A stretch of DNA of 64,000 bases from Limnochorda sp. L945t (GTDB taxonomy: Bacteria > Bacillota > Limnochordia > Limnochordales > Geochordaceae). Below the pieces are notes generated by a model. It did not search any database, was not told the origin of the DNA, and worked only from the letters and a program-made list of their open reading frames with translations. Positions within the stretch are counted from its first letter, which is position 1, and each line of letters starts with the position of its first letter. A program made the translations under genes and the position numbers. Positions 45,344 to 57,284 of this stretch are shown piece by piece. The stretch is taken from NCBI RefSeq assembly GCF_035593305.1, contig NZ_CP141615.1, forward strand, positions 620,001 through 684,000, read 5' to 3'.

Positions 45344-47493
45344 AAATACTTTTCTCGGGTTATTACGGGTTCGGCAACCTGGGGGACGAGGCCGTCCTGG
45401 CCGGCGCGCTGCGGGGCCTTCGTCACCACCTGGGTGAAGACGCCCGGCTGGTGGTGCTCTCTTCCGATCCCCCGGTCACCCGGCAACTGCACCGGGTCGA
45501 AGCAGAAAGCCGCGCCCCGGGCGCCACGTGGCGTGCCGTGCGGGGCGCGACGGTGCTGGTGAGCGGCGGAGGGAGCTTGCTCCAGGACGTCACCAGCGTG
45601 CGAAGCCTCCTCTACTACCTCTTCGTGATGGAGCTCGCCCGCCTGCACGGCGCGCGCGTCGTCTGGTTCGCCCAGGGCATCGGGCCCGTGCACCGGCCAT
45701 GGCTGAGGCGCCTGGTCGCCTGGGAGGCGAACCGGGCGGCGGCCGTCACGGTACGCGACGAGGCGTCGCGCCACGACCTGGTCGCCATGGGAGTGGATCC
45801 GGCCAGGGTGCAGGTGGTGGCCGACGCCGCGTGGCTCCTCGCAGAGCCGCACGGGGCTGCCGGCTCCTCGCGCTTCCCCACGGCCTTGCCTTCCCCTGAG
45901 GCGCCGGGCGGCCGGGACGAGGAGCGGGCCGGTCTCAAGGCCGGCGTGGTATGGCGCGAGTGGAAGGGCCAGCCCGTGACGACCGCCGAGGCCGGCGTGG
46001 CGCTGGGCCGGGCGCTCGCTCGCCTGGGAAGGCCCGGCCTCGAGGTCGAGGTGATGGCCTTCCAGCCTGGCCTCGACCTCCCGGCCTGCCGGGAGATGGC
46101 CGGGAGCTTGCAGCGCGGGGTGCGGGCGGAGACGGGGGCAGCGGTGCGGGTCACGGTGACGCAGGCTCCCCCGAGCCCCGAGGAGGCGCTCGATCGCCTC
46201 GCGTCGTGGGACCTGGTGGTCGCCGTGCGGCTGCACGCTTTGATCCTGGCGGCCATGGCGGGCGTGCCGTTCGTCGGGGTGGCCTACGACCCCAAGGTCG
46301 AGGCCGCCGGGGCGGAGCTTCGGTGGCCGATCCCTCCCCTGGCTCCGGAAGACGGGGCGGACGTGCGGGCGTGGGAGATGCGGCTGCGGTCCGCGCTCGC
46401 CGACCGGCCGGTGCTGGTTACCCACCTCCAGCGCCTGCGGCCGGCCATGGTGGCGAAGGCCATGGGGGCGGTCGAGGCCGTTCGCCGGGCCGTGCTCGCC
46501 ACCGAGCAGCAACCTCCCGTCCCCGCTCCGCCGGGACCCGTCTCGCCCCCGAGGCGGGAGCCCGTCCGTCATGCAGGGGCGCTCCCGCCCGCGGGCGAGG
46601 TGCTGGGCGTGCCCGTCCACCTGCTGGGGCTCGAGGAGGCAGCGAGGGCCATCGAGCGGTGGATGGCGGAGCGAGAGGGCTCCTGCGAGCCCCGGGCGCA
46701 GCCGGTGCGGCACGTGGTGACCCTCAACCCCGAGATGATCATGGCGGCCCGCCACGACCCGGGCTTCCGCCGGGTCCTCGAGCAGGCCGACCTGCTGGTG
46801 CCCGACGGGATCGGCGTCGTGTGGGCGTGCCGCCGGCTGGGCTGGCCGGCCGTGGGCCGGGTGCCGGGCATCGAGCTGGCCGAACGATGCCTGGCCGCCT
46901 GCGCGGCTTCCGGCCGGCCCGTCGTCTTCGTCGGCGGCGCCCCGGGCCAACCGGCCGCCTCGCGGCTGCCCGTGGCCCAACAGGCGGCGCTGCGGCTCCG
47001 GCAGCGCCTCCCGGGGCTGCGGGTGGTCGCGACGCACCACGGATACTTCCGCCCGGACAGCCCCGAGGAAGAGGCCCTGCTCGCGGCGATCGAACAGGCC
47101 CGGCCGGCGCTCTTGCTCGTCGGCATGGGCTCGCCTCGCCAGGAACTCTGGATCGCCCGCCACCGGGAGCGCCTGGCGGGCGCGGTGAGGGTGGCCATGG
47201 GCGTGGGGGGCAGCTTCGACGTCTGGGCCGGCAAGAGCCGCCGCGCCCCGGCACTGGCCCGAAAGGCCGGGCTCGAGTGGCTCTGGCGGTTGGTGCGTGA
47301 GCCCCGGCGGGCCGGCCGCATGCGGGTGTTGCCGCTTTTTGCCGCGCACGTGCTCGCGGCGCGGTGGGGACGGCATGGCCGGGCCCGCGCCCCGAATCCT
47401 GCCGAGAGTGCCCGGTCGGCGTCAAATACCTCTATAATGGGTGAGCAGGGCAGAAGCACCCGCGGTCCCGGATCCGGGGAGGCGAGCGCTTGA
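45340..47493 (+). CDS. csaB: CsaB-TagA fusion: polysaccharide pyruvyl transferase joined to a WecG/TagA/CpsF glycosyltransferase
   Basis: This 717-residue protein has two enzymes. Residues 1 to about 385 are CsaB, which adds a pyruvyl ketal to cell wall polysaccharide so that SLH-domain proteins can bind: KILFSGYYGFGNLGDEAVLAGAL, VSGGGSLLQDVTS, WFAQGIGPV and VRLHALILAAMAGVPFVGVAYDPKV. A proline-rich linker (about 388-417) leads to a WecG/TagA-type glycosyltransferase: TLNPEMIMAARHDPGF, VPDGIGVVWACRRLG, VGMGSPRQELW and GVGGSFDVWAGK. The natural start aligned with CsaB (MKIL..) is CTG 45340. It overlaps the previous stop as CTGA, and no ATG, GTG or TTG is close in frame. The fusion links glycan building and pyruvylation. 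Confidence 0.88.
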   Translation: MKILFSGYYGFGNLGDEAVLAGALRGLRHHLGEDARLVVLSSDPPVTRQLHRVEAESRAPGATWRAVRGATVLVSGGGSLLQDVTSVRSLLYYLFVMELARLHGARVVWFAQGIGPVHRPWLRRLVAWEANRAAAVTVRDEASRHDLVAMGVDPARVQVVADAAWLLAEPHGAAGSSRFPTALPSPEAPGGRDEERAGLKAGVVWREWKGQPVTTAEAGVALGRALARLGRPGLEVEVMAFQPGLDLPACREMAGSLQRGVRAETGAAVRVTVTQAPPSPEEALDRLASWDLVVAVRLHALILAAMAGVPFVGVAYDPKVEAAGAELRWPIPPLAPEDGADVRAWEMRLRSALADRPVLVTHLQRLRPAMVAKAMGAVEAVRRAVLATEQQPPVPAPPGPVSPPRREPVRHAGALPPAGEVLGVPVHLLGLEEAARAIERWMAEREGSCEPRAQPVRHVVTLNPEMIMAARHDPGFRRVLEQADLLVPDGIGVVWACRRLGWPAVGRVPGIELAERCLAACAASGRPVVFVGGAPGQPAASRLPVAQQAALRLRQRLPGLRVVATHHGYFRPDSPEEEALLAAIEQARPALLLVGMGSPRQELWIARHRERLAGAVRVAMGVGGSFDVWAGKSRRAPALARKAGLEWLWRLVREPRRAGRMRVLPLFAAHVLAARWGRHGRARAPNPAESARSASNTSIMGEQGRSTRGPGSGEASA
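47433..47438 (+). promoter_or_regulatory. Possible -10 box before ctpA
   Basis: A consensus TATAAT lies within the last codons of the csaB-tagA fusion, about 50 bases before ctpA. No good -35 is visible, so this is tentative. Confidence 0.35.
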
Positions 47494-48743
47494 AGGGTCC
47501 TATGGGGAAGGCGTGGCCGGCGATCGTCATCGTCACCGCCCTGGCCGTTGGGGCCCTGGTGGGCGTGAGCCTCTTGAGCATGGGCGCTCCTCCCTCCCAG
47601 GGCGCCTCGGCGCGATCCGGCGACGACCTCGCCACGGCGCTCGAGGTGATCGGCGTCATCAAGACCCACTACCTCGAGCCCGTCAGCACCGTCGACATGC
47701 TCGCCGCCTACATGCGCACCGGCACCATCAACGGGATGCTCAAGGAGTCGGTCAAGGACCCGTACACCCGCTACATGGACGCCGAGGCGTACAAGCAGTT
47801 CCAGATCGACACGAGCGGCCACTACGGCGGGATCGGGATCTACATCGGCATCCAGGACAACAAGCTCACCGTCGTTGCCCCCATCCCCGGCACGCCCGCG
47901 GCCAAGGCGGGGCTCCAGGCCGGCGACTGGATCGTGGAGGTCGACGGGCGACCGACCAGCGAGATGGCCCAGGAGGAGGCGACGACCCTCATCCGGGGGC
48001 CCAAGGGCTCCACGGTGGAGCTCACCGTCGAGCGCAAGCAGAAGCGGTTCAAGGTGCGCATCGCCCGGGAAGAGATCGTCGTGCCCGCCGTGTCGACGGT
48101 GCAACTGTTGCCCGGGCAGATCGGGTACGTGCGCCTGCTGCAGTTCTCCGAGGACGCGCCGGCCGAGATGGAGCGGGCGCTGTCGACCCTGGAGCAGAAA
48201 AACTACCGCGCCCTCATCCTCGACCTGCGCAACAATCCCGGCGGGCTGTTGACGGCCGCCATCGACGTCGCCAGCCTTTTTCTGCGAGATGGCCCGGTCG
48301 TCCACGTCGTCGGCCGCAGCGGCGAACGGCACACCATCGAGGCAGGCTCGGTCCGGGCGCACCCGCTGGTGCCCACGGTGGTGCTGGTCAACAAGGGGTC
48401 GGCCAGCGCCTCGGAGATCCTGGCGGGCGCCCTGCAGGATCGCAAGGTCGCGACCCTGGTGGGGACCAAGACGTTTGGCAAGGGGCTCGTGCAGACCGTG
48501 ATCCCGCTGGGGCGCGGCGACGCCCTGACGGTCACCACCCAGAAATACCAGACGGCCGGCGGGCGGTACATCGGTAACGAGGGCATCGAGCCCGACGTGG
48601 TCGTCAAGGTGCCGGAGGGCGACCAGGAGGCGCCACCGCTCGCCTCCGGCAAGGTCGACCTCAACGACGTGCAGATCCAGAAGGCCATGGAGATCTTGAC
48701 CCGGCAGCTCGCGCAGGCGGGCGGGCGCGCCGAAGGAGGCTGA
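47490..48743 (+). CDS. ctpA: Carboxy-terminal processing protease CtpA/CtpB (S41 family)
   Basis: This 417-residue serine protease has an N-terminal membrane anchor (PAIVIVTALAVGALVGVSLLS), a PDZ domain (GHYGGIGIYIG...AAKAGLQAGDWIVEVDGR) and the S41 catalytic core. The core includes ILDLRNNPGGLL, the Ser region NKGSASASEILAGALQD and the Lys region GTKTFGKGLVQ. It cleaves C-terminal segments of envelope proteins; in Bacillus the relative CtpB signals during sporulation. TTG 47490 overlaps the previous stop and has GGGGAGG 7 bases upstream. The MinJ-like gene follows, the same order as in B. subtilis. Confidence 0.95.
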   Translation: MKGPMGKAWPAIVIVTALAVGALVGVSLLSMGAPPSQGASARSGDDLATALEVIGVIKTHYLEPVSTVDMLAAYMRTGTINGMLKESVKDPYTRYMDAEAYKQFQIDTSGHYGGIGIYIGIQDNKLTVVAPIPGTPAAKAGLQAGDWIVEVDGRPTSEMAQEEATTLIRGPKGSTVELTVERKQKRFKVRIAREEIVVPAVSTVQLLPGQIGYVRLLQFSEDAPAEMERALSTLEQKNYRALILDLRNNPGGLLTAAIDVASLFLRDGPVVHVVGRSGERHTIEAGSVRAHPLVPTVVLVNKGSASASEILAGALQDRKVATLVGTKTFGKGLVQTVIPLGRGDALTVTTQKYQTAGGRYIGNEGIEPDVVVKVPEGDQEAPPLASGKVDLNDVQIQKAMEILTRQLAQAGGRAEGG

Positions 48744-48751
48744 CCGGCCAC

Positions 48752-50038
48752 TTGCCTGTGGGCGACCTGCTGCGGCTCATCGGAGAGAGCCTGCTGGGGC
48801 TCATCGCATCCCCCACGGCGCTGTTGCTGCTGTCGGTCGTGGTCTGGTTCGTTTACGTGCAAGCCGCCCGGTCGGCTGCCGTCGAACAGTACATGTTCGG
48901 CGTCGTGCGCACCTCGACCCGCCGGCAAACGCTGCAGGCGCTCGGCATGGGGCTGCTGGGTGGGGCGCTGGCGACGGCGCTTTTCGTGGGGCTCGGCATC
49001 ACCTTCGACATCAGCTTCATCGACACCTGGCGCATCCTGTTCCTCATGGCGCTCGCCCTGGCGCTGGTGCAGCCACGGTTCATGTGCTTCGCGTACGCGG
49101 GCGGGCTCGGTTCCCTCGCGTCGCTGGTAGCAGCGCTGTTCGGCTGGAGGCTGGGCGTGGACGTGCCGGCCGTGATGGCGCTCGTGGGGGCGCTGCACCT
49201 GGTGGAGGCGCTCCTGGTCTGGCTCGACGGCCACATCAGCCCGACACCGCTTTACATCAAGCAACCTGACGGCCAGGTGGTGGGCGGCTTCGCCCTGCAG
49301 AAGGTGTGGCCGCTGCCTTTCGTGGCGGCCGTGGGGTTCGTGGTCGCCCGGGAGATGGTGACCGGCCAGACGGTGCCGATGCCCGACTGGTGGCCGCTCT
49401 TCGGCCCGCGCACGCCGGTGCCGGCCGGCCACGAGATGGTCTTCCACCTGCTGCCCGTGGTGGCCGGCCTCGGCTACGGGGACTTCACGGTGACCCGCGA
49501 CCCCCGGGTGAAGGCGCGCGACTCGGCGGGCGGGCTGGTGCTGTTCAGCCTGCTGCTCCTGGCGCTGGCCCTGGGGGCGCGGCAGGTGACCGCCCTGGCG
49601 TGGGTGGCGGCCATCTTCTCCCCCCTCGGGCACGACCTGTTGATCCACTGGGGGCGCCGGCGGGAGCACGGCGAGCCGGTCTTCGTGAGCCGGGACGGGG
49701 TCATGGTGCTGGACGTGCTGCCCAACACGCCGGCGGCGCAGATGGGGCTGCATCCCGGGGATCTGATCCGGGCGTTCAACGGGCAGGCGGTGCGCAACCG
49801 GGAGGAGCTCCAGGCCGCCATGGAGCCGTGGTCGGTGGATGTCGAGCTCGAGGTGGAAAACCGTCTCGGCCCTTCCCGGGGCCGCCGGGTGGTGCGCTAC
49901 CCGGGCAGGGTGCCCCCGCTCGGCATCGTGCCCGCCCCCGAGCCCGACGAACCCCGGTACGTGACCCTGCAGATGTCGGGTCCCCTGCAGCGCTGGTGGC
50001 GGCGGTTGCGCCGGCGCCTGGAAGGGCGACCTCTTTGA
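48752..50038 (+). CDS. MinJ-like polytopic membrane protein with C-terminal PDZ domain
   Basis: This 428-residue protein has about eight membrane helices in its first 310 residues. A PDZ domain follows (VLDVLPNTPAAQMGLHPGDLIRAFNGQAVRNREELQAAM), then a basic C-terminus (WWRRLRRRLEGR). This topology, next to a ctp protease gene, matches B. subtilis MinJ, which links MinCD to DivIVA at the septum and poles. Sequence similarity alone cannot show that the division role is kept. TTG 48752 is the start; the next gene begins inside its stop codon. Confidence 0.78.
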   Translation: MPVGDLLRLIGESLLGLIASPTALLLLSVVVWFVYVQAARSAAVEQYMFGVVRTSTRRQTLQALGMGLLGGALATALFVGLGITFDISFIDTWRILFLMALALALVQPRFMCFAYAGGLGSLASLVAALFGWRLGVDVPAVMALVGALHLVEALLVWLDGHISPTPLYIKQPDGQVVGGFALQKVWPLPFVAAVGFVVAREMVTGQTVPMPDWWPLFGPRTPVPAGHEMVFHLLPVVAGLGYGDFTVTRDPRVKARDSAGGLVLFSLLLLALALGARQVTALAWVAAIFSPLGHDLLIHWGRRREHGEPVFVSRDGVMVLDVLPNTPAAQMGLHPGDLIRAFNGQAVRNREELQAAMEPWSVDVELEVENRLGPSRGRRVVRYPGRVPPLGIVPAPEPDEPRYVTLQMSGPLQRWWRRLRRRLEGRPL

Positions 50039-51111
50039 CCGTCAGAGGCGGGGGCGCGGCGCCGCCGGCCGGCGGCGTATGGCCCGCGGGGGTGATGCCC
50101 ACCGGGGAGGGCACGGGCCGGCGCCCCCGCGCCCCCGGCGGGCCGTGGCGCACGCGGTGGCCGGTGCTCGCAGGCGTTTTCCTCTTGGCGGCTCTTGCCG
50201 GCGGGAGCTTCGCTCTCCTCTGCCAGGGCCTGGCGGTGTACACGCGTCTCGTCGCAGCACAGGACGCGGCCACGTACCGGGCGCTGGCCGAAGGATGGCC
50301 CAAACCGCCAGCAGTGACGCCCCTGTCTCCGCTGTGGACGATGGGGTTTGCTCCCGAGCGCATGGCCGTGCTCCCCGGCGAAGAGCTGCCGGGCGGCGGC
50401 GTGCCGCCGGGCCTCCGCCCCGGCACACCCCTGGGACGTGAGGGCATCCGGGCGCGCCTTGCCATCGTCATCGACGACTGGGGGTACGACTGGCAGGCGG
50501 CCGAGCGCCTCCTGAAGCTCGACGCCCCCATCACCGTGGCGATCCTGCCGTTCTTGCCGTACAGCCGCGAGCAGGCCTTGCGGGCGCGAAGCCGCGGCTT
50601 CGAGGTACTCGTGCACCTTCCCATGGAACCGGACGACCCCTCCGTCAGCCCCGGCCCCGGCGCCGTCACCACCCAGATGAACGACGTCGAGGTCCGCGAG
50701 GCGGTGCGCCGCGCCATCGAGGCGGTGCCGGGAGCGGTGGGCGTCAACAACCACATGGGTTCCAGGGCGACCGCCGACCCGCGGGTGATGCGGCAGGTGC
50801 TCGCGGAGGTGGCGCGCCACGGGATGTTTTACGTGGACAGCGCGACGAGCCCTCACTCGGTAGGGGCCGCCGTGGCGAGTGCGATGGGGGTGCCGTGGGC
50901 GCGCAACCAGCTCTTCCTCGACGGCGAACCCAGCGTGCAGGCCGTGCGCTCGCGCCTGCAGCTCGCCGTGCAGCGCGCCCTGCGAACGGGCGCGGCCGTC
51001 GTCATCGGCCACGTGCGCCCGGCCACGGCGGCGGCCCTCGAGTCCATGCTCCCGCAGCTGCGCCGGGAGGGCGTCCTGCTGGTCCCCGTGTCGGCGCTCC
51101 TGCACCGCTGA
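50035..51111 (+). CDS. Divergent polysaccharide deacetylase family protein (YibQ-like)
   Basis: This 358-residue protein has a membrane helix at about residues 42-65 ([22 protein letters not shown]) and an extracytoplasmic domain of the divergent deacetylase family: [66 protein letters not shown] and [13 protein letters not shown]. The family keeps Asp and His metal ligands and acts on envelope glycans. TTG 50035 overlaps the preceding stop (TTGA) and follows GGAAGGG by 8 bases; ATG 50095 is an in-frame alternative. Confidence 0.85.
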   Translation: MTVRGGGAAPPAGGVWPAGVMPTGEGTGRRPRAPGGPWRTRWPVLAGVFLLAALAGGSFALLCQGLAVYTRLVAAQDAATYRALAEGWPKPPAVTPLSPLWTMGFAPERMAVLPGEELPGGGVPPGLRPGTPLGREGIRARLAIVIDDWGYDWQAAERLLKLDAPITVAILPFLPYSREQALRARSRGFEVLVHLPMEPDDPSVSPGPGAVTTQMNDVEVREAVRRAIEAVPGAVGVNNHMGSRATADPRVMRQVLAEVARHGMFYVDSATSPHSVGAAVASAMGVPWARNQLFLDGEPSVQAVRSRLQLAVQRALRTGAAVVIGHVRPATAAALESMLPQLRREGVLLVPVSALLHR

Positions 51112-51147
51112 ACGCACCGGTTTGCACCCTCGTAACGCCCTGTTCGG

Positions 51148-51176
51148 TTCCCGGTGCCGGCGGGGAATGGTATAAT
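51148..51176 (+). promoter_or_regulatory. uvrB promoter with extended -10
   Basis: TGG followed by TATAAT (51171-51176) forms an extended -10 element, with a partial -35 TTCCCG (51148-51153) 17 bases upstream. It lies 45 bases before the uvrB start. No SOS-box-like palindrome was recognised. Confidence 0.6.
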
Positions 51177-51220
51177 CGCAGGCGAGTCCGAATGGGTGTA
51201 CGGGAGGAGCGTGAGGCCCG

Positions 51221-53257
51221 GTGGCGATGGCGGTTCGGCCTGCGCAACTGCCGGGGCGCTTCCGGGTCGTCTCCGACTTCGAGCCGGCGGGAGATCAGCC
51301 CAAGGCCATCGAGGCGCTGAGCCGGGGGGTCGAGCAAGGGCTCAAGTACCAGACGCTGCTCGGCGTGACCGGCAGCGGCAAGACCTTCACGATGGCCAAG
51401 ATCATCGAGCGGGTGCAAAGGCCGACGCTGGTCATCGCGCACAACAAGACCCTGGCGGCGCAGCTGGCCAACGAGTTCCGGCAGTTCTTCCCAGACAATG
51501 CGGTGCACTACTTCGTCAGCTACTACGACTACTACCAGCCCGAGGCCTACGTGCCGCAGACCGACACCTACATCGAGAAGGACGCCAACATCAACGACGA
51601 GATCGACCGGCTGCGGCACGCGGCGACCAGCGCCCTCTTCGAGCGGCGCGACGTCGTCATCGTGGCGAGCGTCTCGTGCATCTTCGGCCTGGGGTCGCCC
51701 GACGACTACGTGGGGATGACCCTGAGCCTGCGCCACGGCGATTTCCGGGACCGCGACAACATCCTGCGCCGGCTCGTCGGCGTGCACTACGAGCGCAACG
51801 ACGTGGGATACAAGCGGGGCACCTTCAGGGTACGGGGAGATACGATCGAGATCTACCCGGCCTACTCGGAGACGATGCTGCGCATCGAGTTTTTCGGCGA
51901 CGAGGTCGACCGCATCCTGGAGATCGACCCGGTGACGGGCGAGGTGCTGGGGCAGCCCGAGACGGTGACCATCTACCCGGCCACCCACTACGTCACGACG
52001 GAGGAGAAGCTGCGGCGGGCCCTCGAGACCATCGAGCAGGAGCTCGAGGAGAGGCTCGCTTACTTCCGCAGCGAGGGCAAGCTCCTGGAGGCGCAGCGCC
52101 TCGAGCAGCGCACCCGCTTCGACCTCGAGATGCTGGCGACGGTGGGCTACTGCAACGGGATCGAAAACTACTCCCGCCACCTGAGCGGGCGGGCGCCGGG
52201 GTCGACGCCGACCACGCTGCTCGACTACTTCCCGCGGGACTTCCTCATGTTCATCGACGAGTCGCACCAGACCATCCCGCAGCTGCACGGCATGTACAAC
52301 GGCGACTACTCGCGCAAGAAGACGCTGGTCGACTACGGCTTCCGGCTGCCGTCGGCGCTGGACAACCGGCCGCTCAGGTTCGAGGAGTTCGAGCGGCACA
52401 TCCACCAGGTGATCTTCGTCTCGGCGACGCCGGGGCCGTTCGAGCGGGAGAAGAGCCAGCAGATCGTGGAGCAGATCATCCGGCCGACCGGGCTGGTCGA
52501 CCCGGAGGTCGTCGTGCGGCCCATCCAGGGGCAGATCGACGACCTCGTCCACGAGATCCGCGAGGTGGTGGCCCGGGGCGAGCGGGTGCTGGTCACGACC
52601 CTCACCAAGAAGATGGCGGAGGACCTCACCGACTACCTGGCCGACATGGGCATCCGGGTGCGCTACCTGCACTCGGAGGTGGAGACGCTCGACCGGGTGG
52701 AGATCCTGCGGGGGCTCAGGCTCGGCGAGTTCGACGTGCTGGTGGGCATCAACCTGCTGCGGGAGGGGCTCGACCTGCCTGAGGTGTCGCTGGTGGCCAT
52801 CCTCGACGCCGACAAAGAGGGGTACCTGCGGTCGGAGACCAGCCTCATCCAGACCATCGGGCGGGCGGCTCGCAACGTGCGCGGGAAGGTCATCATGTAC
52901 GCCGAGGTCGTGACCGAGTCGATGCAGCGGGCCATCGACGAGACCAACCGGCGCCGGCGGCTTCAGATCGAGTACAATGAGGCGCACGGCATCGTGCCGC
53001 GCACCATCCAGAAGGCCGTCACCGACATCGTGCAGGCCTTCCGCGCCGAGCAGGAGCAGCAAAAGCAGCAGGGCCTGCGCGGGCTGCAGCAGAAGGCCCG
53101 GGAGATGGCGCCCGAGGAGCTGTCGGCGCTCATCCGCGGTCTCGAAGAGGAGATGTACGAGGCGGCCCGGCAGCTGGAGTTCGAGAAGGCCGCCGAGCTG
53201 CGGGACCAGATCAAGGCCTTGCGGCAGGAGCTGCTCGGTTACGTGCCGGTAGGGTAG
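51221..53257 (+). CDS. uvrB: Excinuclease ABC subunit B
   Basis: UvrB is the damage-verifying helicase-like subunit of nucleotide excision repair. The 678-residue protein starts [20 protein letters not shown] and has Walker A GVTGSGKT, the beta-hairpin region [21 protein letters not shown] and helicase motifs DESHQT and QTIGRAARN. The C-terminal UVR motif ([32 protein letters not shown]) contacts UvrC. Start GTG 51221, with ATG 51227 close by. It is followed by uvrA; uvrC lies a little further on, beyond two spore coat-like genes. Confidence 0.97.
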   Translation: MAMAVRPAQLPGRFRVVSDFEPAGDQPKAIEALSRGVEQGLKYQTLLGVTGSGKTFTMAKIIERVQRPTLVIAHNKTLAAQLANEFRQFFPDNAVHYFVSYYDYYQPEAYVPQTDTYIEKDANINDEIDRLRHAATSALFERRDVVIVASVSCIFGLGSPDDYVGMTLSLRHGDFRDRDNILRRLVGVHYERNDVGYKRGTFRVRGDTIEIYPAYSETMLRIEFFGDEVDRILEIDPVTGEVLGQPETVTIYPATHYVTTEEKLRRALETIEQELEERLAYFRSEGKLLEAQRLEQRTRFDLEMLATVGYCNGIENYSRHLSGRAPGSTPTTLLDYFPRDFLMFIDESHQTIPQLHGMYNGDYSRKKTLVDYGFRLPSALDNRPLRFEEFERHIHQVIFVSATPGPFEREKSQQIVEQIIRPTGLVDPEVVVRPIQGQIDDLVHEIREVVARGERVLVTTLTKKMAEDLTDYLADMGIRVRYLHSEVETLDRVEILRGLRLGEFDVLVGINLLREGLDLPEVSLVAILDADKEGYLRSETSLIQTIGRAARNVRGKVIMYAEVVTESMQRAIDETNRRRRLQIEYNEAHGIVPRTIQKAVTDIVQAFRAEQEQQKQQGLRGLQQKAREMAPEELSALIRGLEEEMYEAARQLEFEKAAELRDQIKALRQELLGYVPVG

Positions 53258-53312
53258 GCGCCGGCTGCGCCGGCTACTTTGGCTTCGCCGCCACGAGGGG
53301 TCTTGAACGCCG

Positions 53313-56294
<2,982 letters not shown>

Positions 56295-56461
56295 ACCTCT
56301 GGGGGCTTCTCCGAGGGCGGTGGGACGGCAGGGGCGCACCCGCCCTCATGCCTGGACAGGCAGATCGGTGGCCGCCGACCCCGCCGGCGGGAGGTATACG
56401 CATGCGCTCGCCGGGCATCCTGAGGGCTGGTGCAGCTTCCACCGAAAGGAGGAGAGGGCCC

Positions 56462-56764
56462 GTGTTGCGCGACATCGACATGATCAACCACACCGCCAAC
56501 GAGATGCAGCTTCTCATGAACAAGTGCCATTTCTACGCGCAGCAGGTGCAGGATCCGGTCATCCGCCACCTGCTCCAGGATGCCGCCCGCGTGCACCAGC
56601 GCCACCTCTCGATGCTGTCCACGGCCCGCAGCCAGCTCCAGCAGCAACTGGGGGCGGCCCAGCCGTCGCCGCAGCAATTGCTGGGCGTTCAGCCGCAGCA
56701 GGCGGGGGGCCAGGCGCAAGCGCCGGCCTGGGGCGTCCAGTCCGAGTTCCGCTGGACGCAATGA
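56462..56764 (+). CDS. Spore coat-like small protein
   Basis: This 100-residue protein starts at GTG 56462, nine bases after AGGAGG. Residues 1-50 (LRDIDMINHTANEMQLLMNKCHFYAQQVQDPVIRHLLQDAARVHQRHL) form a helical-hairpin pattern like that in ferritin-like coat proteins. The rest is Gln-rich and Ala/Pro-rich. It is followed by a CotF-domain gene, so the pair probably makes a coat or similar assembly. It could also be a general stationary-phase structural protein. Confidence 0.68.
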   Translation: MLRDIDMINHTANEMQLLMNKCHFYAQQVQDPVIRHLLQDAARVHQRHLSMLSTARSQLQQQLGAAQPSPQQLLGVQPQQAGGQAQAPAWGVQSEFRWTQ

Positions 56765-56802
56765 GGACGTGACAGGGACGCAGGAGGGGGCTCGACGCAC
56801 CG

Positions 56803-57171
56803 ATGCTGTCGGAACGGGACGTGTGTTTCGACGTCGTCAAGGACCTCAAGTACCTGAGCTTCATGGAGACGGTGCTGGGAGGCGAGGCATCTCCGGACCT
56901 CAAGCCGCTCTTCCTCTCCCAGCTCCAGGACCACCAGCAATTGCAGACGCAGTTCTTGCGGCTCATGGAACAGCGCAACTGGTACCCGCGGGTGCCCGGC
57001 GACTGGGCGTACAACGAGCCGTACACGTTCCAGGGAATGCCGGTCCAGGCGGCGGCCTTCGGCCAAGCGGCTACCACGCCGGCCTGGCAGGCCACGCAGC
57101 CGGCCGGAGGCAGCCTGGGTGGCGCCCAGGCGCTGCAAGCCCTGCAGCAAAACCTCCGCGAGCAGCGCTAG
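56803..57171 (+). CDS. CotF-like spore coat protein
   Basis: This 122-residue protein has a CotF-type domain: LSERDVCFDVVKDLKYLSFMETVLGGEASPDLKPLFLSQLQDHQQLQTQFLRLMEQRNWY, ending with the typical NWYP. A Gln/Ala-rich C-terminus follows. CotF-domain proteins are inner coat components in endospore formers. With the preceding gene it forms a two-gene unit closed by a strong terminator, set between uvrA and uvrC. This supports a sporulating, or formerly sporulating, host. Confidence 0.78.
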   Translation: MLSERDVCFDVVKDLKYLSFMETVLGGEASPDLKPLFLSQLQDHQQLQTQFLRLMEQRNWYPRVPGDWAYNEPYTFQGMPVQAAAFGQAATTPAWQATQPAGGSLGGAQALQALQQNLREQR

Positions 57172-57186
57172 AGCGAAGGCGCCGGA

Positions 57187-57216
57187 GGCCCGGGCAACGA
57201 GCCGCCCGGGCCTTTT
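57187..57216 (+). terminator. Rho-independent terminator after the coat genes
   Basis: GGCCCGGGC (57187-57195) pairs perfectly with GCCCGGGCC (57204-57212) across an eight-base loop. TTTT follows at 57213-57216. Confidence 0.85.
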
Positions 57217-57229
57217 CGCGAGCGGCGCG

Positions 57230-57238
57230 TGCTATGCT
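57230..57238 (+). promoter_or_regulatory. Extended -10 promoter element before uvrC
   Basis: TGC followed by TATGCT (57233-57238) lies just after the terminator and 46 bases before the chosen uvrC start. The -35 is not clear. Confidence 0.5.
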
Positions 57239-57284
57239 GGAGAGGAGGGCGCGCCCGCAAGAGGGGAGAGCGATCGGCGCGACG

